Source: Acidithiobacillus caldus ATCC 51756
Lineage (GTDB): Bacteria; Pseudomonadota; Gammaproteobacteria; Acidithiobacillales; Acidithiobacillaceae
Direction: 5' to 3'
Length of the DNA: 64,000 nt
Assembly: GCF_000175575.2 (NCBI RefSeq)
Contig: NZ_CP005986.1
Span: 627,549-691,548 of the forward strand
Shown here: piece by piece, positions 58,551 through 64,000 of the stretch
Layout: each line of letters starts with the position of its first letter
How positions within the stretch are numbered: position 1 is the first letter of the stretch
Translations under genes and position numbers: made by a program
Notes under the pieces: model-generated
Told to the model about the DNA's origin: nothing
Seen by the model: the letters and a program-made list of their open reading frames with translations, nothing else
Database searches by the model: none

Positions 58551-59702
58551 ATGCCCAAAACCATACCGCTAATTGCGACATCCTTGTCCCTGCCTTTTCT
58601 GCTGTTCACTCCCCCGGCCCTCGCCGCGGTACTTCCGGCCATGCCCCCGAGTATCAATATCCACGCCGGACCACTGGGGCAGGTGCAGGTTGGTGGACTG
58701 TTCGCTTTCGCCGGGAGAGCGCAGAGCAATGTTTATCCGGGGGCTTCTGGACCGGCAGGTAAAACCTTCAGTGCGGCGGTGAGCGATGCCCTCATTTCCA
58801 TTTCCAAGGACACGGGAACCTGGCAATTTTATCTGGAAGGTGGTGCCTATAACTTTTACGTGGTTGGCCAGCCGCCAAGTTCGACGGGTAACATCATCAA
58901 CGCGACATTCGGTCCGTTGCCTTTGGCATACATTCAGTACACTCCCAGCAAGAACTTCAATATTCAGATCGGTAAATTGCCTGCCATCCCTGGGATCACG
59001 CCATTGACGGCACTGATTTCGGACTCCTATGGCATCGAGTTCGGGCTGACCGGCGCGCAACAACAAACCGTTACGCGGGGTATTCAAGCCAACTATACCC
59101 TGGGTCCGGTGGCGGCTTCCCTGGCCTGGACCGATGGTCCGTATTCCAACCGCTACAATTGGGCCGTCGGTCAGATTGCCTATAGCGTCAGCAAGGCCAG
59201 CACGGTCATCACCCAGGCGGGCGGAAATCTGGGACGCACCGGCTACTCTACGTCGGCAGCTTCAAGTTATCTCAACAACTCCGATTTCTACCTGCTCGGT
59301 TACAACTACAGCGGCAATCGCTGGAATGTCTTCGGCTACCTGCAATACCAGAAGCTTTTGGCAACCCGGCGCGGGGGACGTAGCCACGGCGATCAGTACG
59401 GTGCCAGTATCGATGCCAATTATGCCTTCACTCCGCATTACTCCTTGAGCACGCGGGTGGATTACATCGCCTACAGCGACCAGGCCGCCGTAGCCAACCC
59501 CAACAACGGTATGGGTTATGGTCCGGGCAGCCGCGCCGTATCCCTGACGCTGTCGCCCATCTATCAGTATAAGCACTGGTTTGCGGAAGGCGATCTGAGC
59601 TATGTCCACGTCTATCATTACCAGACGGGTGATGTTTTTGGACAGAACGGGACCGCACCAAATCAATTTGTGGCCATGGTCAACGTCGGCTTCTTGCTCT
59701 AA
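58551..59702 (+). CDS. Outer-membrane beta-barrel protein (putative porin)
   Basis: 383 residues. A signal peptide (PFLLFTPPALA) leads to a mature protein of alternating aromatic-rich beta strands, such as SDFYLLGYNYSGNRWNVFGYLQYQ, HYSLSTRVDYIAYSD and the final FVAMVNVGFLL ending in a hydrophobic residue, as in outer-membrane barrels. The pattern resembles porin-like proteins of the OmpL/DcaP type, but the family is not certain. It precedes an APC permease by 21 bases, so both could serve uptake of one amino acid or amine. Confidence 0.75.
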   Translation: MPKTIPLIATSLSLPFLLFTPPALAAVLPAMPPSINIHAGPLGQVQVGGLFAFAGRAQSNVYPGASGPAGKTFSAAVSDALISISKDTGTWQFYLEGGAYNFYVVGQPPSSTGNIINATFGPLPLAYIQYTPSKNFNIQIGKLPAIPGITPLTALISDSYGIEFGLTGAQQQTVTRGIQANYTLGPVAASLAWTDGPYSNRYNWAVGQIAYSVSKASTVITQAGGNLGRTGYSTSAASSYLNNSDFYLLGYNYSGNRWNVFGYLQYQKLLATRRGGRSHGDQYGASIDANYAFTPHYSLSTRVDYIAYSDQAAVANPNNGMGYGPGSRAVSLTLSPIYQYKHWFAEGDLSYVHVYHYQTGDVFGQNGTAPNQFVAMVNVGFLL

Positions 59703-59723
59703 ACACGATAAGGAATTTCTGCC

Positions 59724-61310
59724 ATGTCGGGAAAACTGAAACGCGATGTCGGCTTTTCGGGGCTCATCTTCGCAAGCCTCGGTGGGATAATTGGCTCCGG
59801 ATGGTTGTTTGGCCCCTTGGTCGCGGCGCAGACGGCCGGACCCCTGAGCATTTTTTCCTGGCTCATCGGGGCCTTGACCATCCTCTTGCTGGGCCTGACC
59901 TACGCGGAAGTGGGGCCGCTCTTCCCTCGCGCCGGAGCCGCGGCCCACATTGCCAATGTGGTACACGGCAATTTGCTGGGGAAGATCTGGGCGTGGTTGT
60001 TGTTCATGTTCTACATCGCCATTGCACCCGTGGAAGTGGTGGCGGTATTGACCTACGCCAACAATTATCTGCCGGGCTTGTTGCAGGGTAATACGGGCCT
60101 TTTGAGTGTCACCGGGGTCATCGCCGCCATTGTCCTGCTGGGGCTTATGTTTCTACTCAACTTTTTGGGTATCAAGCGCGTCGCCCAGCTCTTTACCGGG
60201 ATCGGCTGGTGGAAACTCGGGGTACCCATCCTGACCATCATCGTGTTGGTTCTGACGAGTTATCATCCGGAAAATTTGCACGTCATGGACTGGCACAGTA
60301 GCGTGCACGGGATGTTCGTGGCCGTGGCGTCCTCAGGGATCGTCTTCAGCTACTTGGGGTTCCGCCAGGCCATCGAGTTGGGAGGAGAGAGTCGGGAGCC
60401 TGGCAAGCACATTCCCGGGGCGGTCATCGGTGCCATCGCCATCGGTGCTCTCGTATACGTCGGTCTGCAATGGGCCTTCATCGTCAGTATGCCGCCCAGT
60501 CAGATCGTCCACGGTTGGCAACATCTGGACTTCAAGGGTCTGTTTGGTCCTTTTGCAGCCATATCCACCATGCTGGGGATCGGTTGGTTGGCCATCCTGA
60601 TCTATGCCGACGCGTTGATTTCCCCCGGTGGAACGGCCTTTGTCTATGCCACATCGGCGGCGCGGGCCGTGGTGGCGAACGGCGAAGTGAAAGCAGGTCC
60701 GCCCATTTTTACCCGCATCAGCGCCAACGGGGTACCCTGGGTTGGCGTCATTGTCGCCTATGTCATCGGTTGCCTCTATTTCCTGCCTTTCCCTTCGTGG
60801 CAGAAAATGGTGGGTTTCATTACCACCATCTCCGTCATCACCTACGGCATTGGGCCCATCGTGCTTCTGCAGTTGCGTCGTTCGGTGCCGGATCTGGAGC
60901 GGCCTTTCCGGCTTTGGGCTGCCAACGTCATCGCGCCAGTGGCCTTCATTCTCTCCTCGCTCGTTGCTTTTTGGGGCGGATTTCACGCTCTTACCTACAT
61001 TTTTGCCGTCCTCTTCGGCATTCTCGCCATCTATGGGATTGTGCGTCTGGTGCGGGGTGGGCGTCCCGGAGAGGAGTCGGGATTTTTCAACATCACCTGG
61101 ATTTTCCCGTACTTCATCGGTCTTTGGGTGCTCTCTTACCTTGGCCCCAAGGTACTGGGCGGCATTGGTGAGATCGGCTTTTACTGGTCGATGCTGGCCG
61201 TCGCCGTGCTCGCGCTGGTGAGCATGTTCTGGGCGCTCAAGGTGACGGTTCCCGACGGCCGCGTGGCGGATTACTTTGCGGCCATGGCCGAGGAGGGCAT
61301 CTCGCTCTGA
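59724..61310 (+). CDS. APC-superfamily amino acid permease
   Basis: 528 residues with about 12-14 membrane segments. The APC pattern is clear in the first helix (FASLGGIIGSGWLFGPL, with the GxxxGSG unwinding region), TYAEVGPLFPRAGAAAHIA in TM2-3, and SYLGFRQAIELGGESREPGKHIPGAVIGA in the middle. Substrate unknown; family members move amino acids or polyamines with protons or by exchange. It follows the beta-barrel gene and ends in a terminator at 61355-61383. Confidence 0.9.
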   Translation: MSGKLKRDVGFSGLIFASLGGIIGSGWLFGPLVAAQTAGPLSIFSWLIGALTILLLGLTYAEVGPLFPRAGAAAHIANVVHGNLLGKIWAWLLFMFYIAIAPVEVVAVLTYANNYLPGLLQGNTGLLSVTGVIAAIVLLGLMFLLNFLGIKRVAQLFTGIGWWKLGVPILTIIVLVLTSYHPENLHVMDWHSSVHGMFVAVASSGIVFSYLGFRQAIELGGESREPGKHIPGAVIGAIAIGALVYVGLQWAFIVSMPPSQIVHGWQHLDFKGLFGPFAAISTMLGIGWLAILIYADALISPGGTAFVYATSAARAVVANGEVKAGPPIFTRISANGVPWVGVIVAYVIGCLYFLPFPSWQKMVGFITTISVITYGIGPIVLLQLRRSVPDLERPFRLWAANVIAPVAFILSSLVAFWGGFHALTYIFAVLFGILAIYGIVRLVRGGRPGEESGFFNITWIFPYFIGLWVLSYLGPKVLGGIGEIGFYWSMLAVAVLALVSMFWALKVTVPDGRVADYFAAMAEEGISL

Positions 61311-61354
61311 CCGTTGCCAAGGGCTGCTCGACGGGCGCCAGGCGCTCGTTTTCT

Positions 61355-61383
61355 GGGGCGATCCAGTGGGATCGCCCCTTTTA
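61355..61383 (+). terminator. Rho-independent terminator after the permease
   Basis: A perfect 10-base stem, GGGGCGATCC (61355-61364) with GGATCGCCCC (61369-61378), an AGTG loop, then TTTT at 61379-61382. Confidence 0.85.
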
Positions 61384-61491
61384 TCGTGGTGTTCACGTAT
61401 TTTTCTTGACAAGCTTCTGGAGCGCTGAGGACAATCCCGATTCCTCGGGGCGCGAGCCGCGAACCGGTTTCATCTCTGGAGACGAGTACTC

Positions 61492-62460
61492 ATGGATTTT
61501 GATACGGTCAAAGGCCTGGTCGAGGCAGACATGCAAGCGGTCAATCGGGTCATCCATGAGCAAATCCAGTCGGGTGTGCCCACTATTCCGGCCATGGGTG
61601 CCTATCTCATCAATGCCGGTGGCAAGCGTCTGCGGCCCATCATCCTGTTGCTGGCGGCGCGCATGGGCGGTGAGCGTGGACCGCGCCCCATACCGTTGGC
61701 GGCGGTGGTGGAATTCATCCACAGTGCGACCCTGCTCCACGACGACGTGGTGGATGGCTCGGAACTGCGGCGCAATCACGCCACGGCGAATCAACTGTGG
61801 GGAAATGCCGCGGCCGTTCTGGTCGGCGATTTCCTCTACGCCCGTTCCTTCGAGATGATGGTGGAAGATGGCGACATGCGCATCATGGCCACCATGGCCG
61901 AGGCCACCAGCGTCATCTCCCAGGGCGAAGTGGCACAACTGGAGAATGCCGACGATCCTGATCTGGACGCCGAGGCCTACTTTGCGGTGATTGCCGCCAA
62001 GACCGCCAAGCTTTTTGAGGCCGCTGCCCGTATTGGCGCCATCGTCAATGCCATGGAGCCGGAGCAGGAATTGGCTCTGGCGCGTTATGGCTCCCTCGTG
62101 GGCGTTGCGTTTCAGCTGATGGACGACGCCCTGGATTATCAGGCGGAAGCCGCCACCATGGGCAAAAACCCGGGGGATGACCTCGTGGATGGCAAGGCGA
62201 CCTTACCGTATATCGTTGCCATGCAGCGCGCTCGCCCGCAGGATCGGGAAGTGCTGCGCGCGGCCCTGGGCGATGACCGTCGCGAGCACTTGCCCGCAGT
62301 CCTCGAGATCATTGCCAGAACCGGGGCGATTGACTACACTTTGCAATCTGCACGGGAGCGGGCGGAAGCGGCGGTGGATTGCCTCAGGCATTTCGGACCC
62401 GGTCCCGAACGCGATGCCTTGGAGTTTCTGGCGCGTTTTTCGGTGCAGAGAGAGTACTGA
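61492..62460 (+). CDS. ispB: Octaprenyl (polyprenyl) diphosphate synthase
   Basis: 322 residues (E. coli IspB 323). It elongates the side chain of ubiquinone. The first aspartate-rich motif LLHDDVVDGSELRR (D84-D88 as DDVVD) and the second LMDDALDYQAEAATMGKNPGDDLVDGKATLPY are intact, with GGKRLRP upstream. Chain length cannot be read off exactly. The ATG has GGAGACGAG upstream. It is followed by a tRNA gene four bases after the stop. Confidence 0.95.
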   Translation: MDFDTVKGLVEADMQAVNRVIHEQIQSGVPTIPAMGAYLINAGGKRLRPIILLLAARMGGERGPRPIPLAAVVEFIHSATLLHDDVVDGSELRRNHATANQLWGNAAAVLVGDFLYARSFEMMVEDGDMRIMATMAEATSVISQGEVAQLENADDPDLDAEAYFAVIAAKTAKLFEAAARIGAIVNAMEPEQELALARYGSLVGVAFQLMDDALDYQAEAATMGKNPGDDLVDGKATLPYIVAMQRARPQDREVLRAALGDDRREHLPAVLEIIARTGAIDYTLQSARERAEAAVDCLRHFGPGPERDALEFLARFSVQREY

Positions 62461-62540
<80 letters not shown>

Positions 62541-62606
62541 TTGACAAAAGCACTGCCTACCCTCGGGCTACCCCGGGGCGATGGATAGGGCCGCGGAAGT
62601 GATCGT

Positions 62607-62795
62607 ATGTGGAAAATCCTGATCTTGGCTGCTGCGGCCGTTTTCCTCTGGTGGCAATGGCGCCGTCGCCGCCCGACTCCCCACATCACCCGCCCACTAG
62701 AGTCCTTACGCGAGTGCCCCCGCTGCCAACGCTACACTGCAGCCCACGACTGTACGGAATCCGATTGTCCCTTGCATGCACCGCAGAGTCGCTGA
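62607..62795 (+). CDS. Small membrane-anchored zinc-ribbon-like protein
   Basis: 62 residues: an N-terminal hydrophobic segment (ILILAAAAVFLWWQW), an arginine cluster (RRRR), then a short domain with CPRC and CTESDCP, consistent with a small metal-binding ribbon. The layout resembles PP0621-family proteins. A GGAAGTG site lies upstream. It is followed three bases later by the FtsI-like gene. Function unknown. Confidence 0.6.
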   Translation: MWKILILAAAAVFLWWQWRRRRPTPHITRPLESLRECPRCQRYTAAHDCTESDCPLHAPQSR

Positions 62796-62798
62796 GCC

Positions 62799-64000
62799 AT
62801 GTCCAAGGATCCCCGCAACTTTCAAAGAAAGCTTCCTGGCTGGCGCGCCGCGGCGCTCTTCGCCGTGATCGCCCTGGCCTTTGCCGCGGTGCTTGCCCGC
62901 GATGCCGAGGTGCAGGGCTGGTTGTCGCAGCGCCTGCGCAGTCAGGGCGCCATCCGGATGATCCAGGAACGGCCCCTGCCCGCACAGCGCGGCAGCATCC
63001 TCGCCGACAACGGGCAGGCCTTGGCGGTCAACGTTCCGGCGGTAACGGTGTGGGCAGATCCGCGCATTTTCTCCCGCGAGAAGGCCGAGTGGCCAAGGGT
63101 TGCGCAGGTCTTGGGCTTGACGCCGGCAGAGCTCGCCGAGCGGGTCAAGGCGGGCGGCGCGGACTTTGCCTATCTGGAGCGCCAGGTTCTGCCGCAGCTG
63201 GGGCGGGAGATCTCGGCTCTGCACGTGCCCGGATTGTATGTGCAAAAAACCAGTCGCAGCTATTATCCCCTGGGACCGGTGACCACCGCCCTGATCGGTT
63301 TGGTCCACCTGGACCATCACGGGGCCGCAGGTCTCGAACGTGGCTACGACAGCTGGTTGAGCGGACAGCCGGGTCGGGAAAAGGTACTCGTCGACGGCAA
63401 GGGCGAGGTGCTGCGCGTGCTGGGCAGGCCGCGGCCGCCGGTGAACGGCCATGACCTGCATCTGACCATCGACCCGCAGATCCAGTACTGGGCGTACATG
63501 ACCCTGCGGGCGGCACAAAAACATTTTGGTGCCGAGAACGGTTCAGCCGTGGTCATGAACGTGCATTCCGGACAGATCCTTGCCATGGTCAGTGTGCCCT
63601 CCTGCAATCCCAACACCCGCGATGGCTGTACGAATCCGTCGGACTACGTCAACAATGCCGTGCATCAGGCCTTTGAGCCCGGTTCGGTGATGAAACCCTT
63701 CATGGTGGCGGCGGCCTTGGCCACGGGCAGCATTCGCCCGGATCAGCGCTTCGACGTTGCCCATTGCCTACCCGTGGGCGGCTTCTGCATCCGCGACGAC
63801 GTGGTGCATCGGGAGCTGGATGTAGCGCATATCCTCAAGTATTCCAGCGACGTGGGGGCCGCTAAGATCGCCCTGCGTACACCCGCAGAGGCTATCGCCC
63901 AGATGTACCGGGCCGCGGGTTTCGGCGAGCCGGCGCCGCTGGGCTTTGATGAGGCAACGGCTGGGGTATTGCCGCCAGCGCAGAGCTGGGATCGCGCGCG
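62799..64000 (+). CDS. ftsI: Class B penicillin-binding protein, FtsI/PBP3-like (3' end outside window)
   Basis: The frame starts at ATG 62799 and runs off the window after 400 codons. A short cytoplasmic stretch and one membrane anchor (about residues 17-35, LFAVIALAFAAVLA) are followed by the pedestal (RGSILADNGQALAVNVPA) and the transpeptidase domain with the active-site serine S296 in EPGSVMKPF (S-x-x-K). The second motif SSN-like segment appears as YSSDVGAA. FtsI cross-links septal peptidoglycan. ftsL is not visible upstream, so the usual dcw order is not shown here; another class B PBP is possible. Confidence 0.85.
   Translation, partial: MSKDPRNFQRKLPGWRAAALFAVIALAFAAVLARDAEVQGWLSQRLRSQGAIRMIQERPLPAQRGSILADNGQALAVNVPAVTVWADPRIFSREKAEWPRVAQVLGLTPAELAERVKAGGADFAYLERQVLPQLGREISALHVPGLYVQKTSRSYYPLGPVTTALIGLVHLDHHGAAGLERGYDSWLSGQPGREKVLVDGKGEVLRVLGRPRPPVNGHDLHLTIDPQIQYWAYMTLRAAQKHFGAENGSAVVMNVHSGQILAMVSVPSCNPNTRDGCTNPSDYVNNAVHQAFEPGSVMKPFMVAAALATGSIRPDQRFDVAHCLPVGGFCIRDDVVHRELDVAHILKYSSDVGAAKIALRTPAEAIAQMYRAAGFGEPAPLGFDEATAGVLPPAQSWDRA

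Overview
The window is a stretch of a proteobacterial chromosome, most consistent with Acidithiobacillus (class Acidithiobacillia). This assignment is an inference from gene content: a complete spc/alpha ribosomal block with zinc-binding (C+) forms of S14, S4 and L36, a bo3-type quinol oxidase operon followed by heme-modification genes and an MFS permease, and generally high G+C coding DNA. No database was consulted.

Layout. (1) 1-9160: the rplN-to-rplQ ribosomal block with secY, adk, infA and rpoA, all on the plus strand and tightly packed, ending at a bidirectional terminator. (2) 9294-12648: divergent uvrA and ssb. (3) About 12714-34856: an accessory island. It starts with a recombinase module: three tyrosine recombinases plus a small coiled-coil protein. 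The second and third recombinases are each split by an IS with a clear target duplication. Next comes a three-gene operon: a UvrD-like helicase with a RecB-like nuclease domain (its N-terminus is frameshifted), a SAP-domain adenine methyltransferase and a type III Res-like helicase-nuclease. Then a nested transposon scar: an IS481-like remnant split by an ISL3 element, which is itself split by an IS66 element. At the right edge lies an integron-like remnant: a truncated integrase fragment, an attI-like region, and one cassette carrying a carboxymuconolactone-decarboxylase-family gene with an attC-like hairpin. (4) 35503-43164: housekeeping genes pmbA, cca, leuC, leuD, pdxH, rpiA and a DJ-1/PfpI-family gene. 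(5) 43815-51174: cyoABCD, a CtaA-like protein, ctaB/cyoE and an MFS transporter. (6) 51258-57036 (minus): uppP and the carA-carB-greA cluster. (7) 57317-64000: a lipoprotein, a DUF2892 protein, an outer-membrane beta-barrel, an APC permease, ispB, tRNA-Pro(CGG), a small zinc-ribbon-like membrane protein and the start of a class B penicillin-binding protein (FtsI-like).

How it works together. The island combines a mobilisation module with a methyltransferase plus helicase-nuclease set that looks like a restriction or phage-defence system. Insertions and a frameshift suggest that mobility is lost and that the defence operon may be damaged. The core regions encode translation, DNA repair, heme-copper respiration, leucine, pyrimidine/arginine-precursor and vitamin B6 metabolism, and envelope growth.
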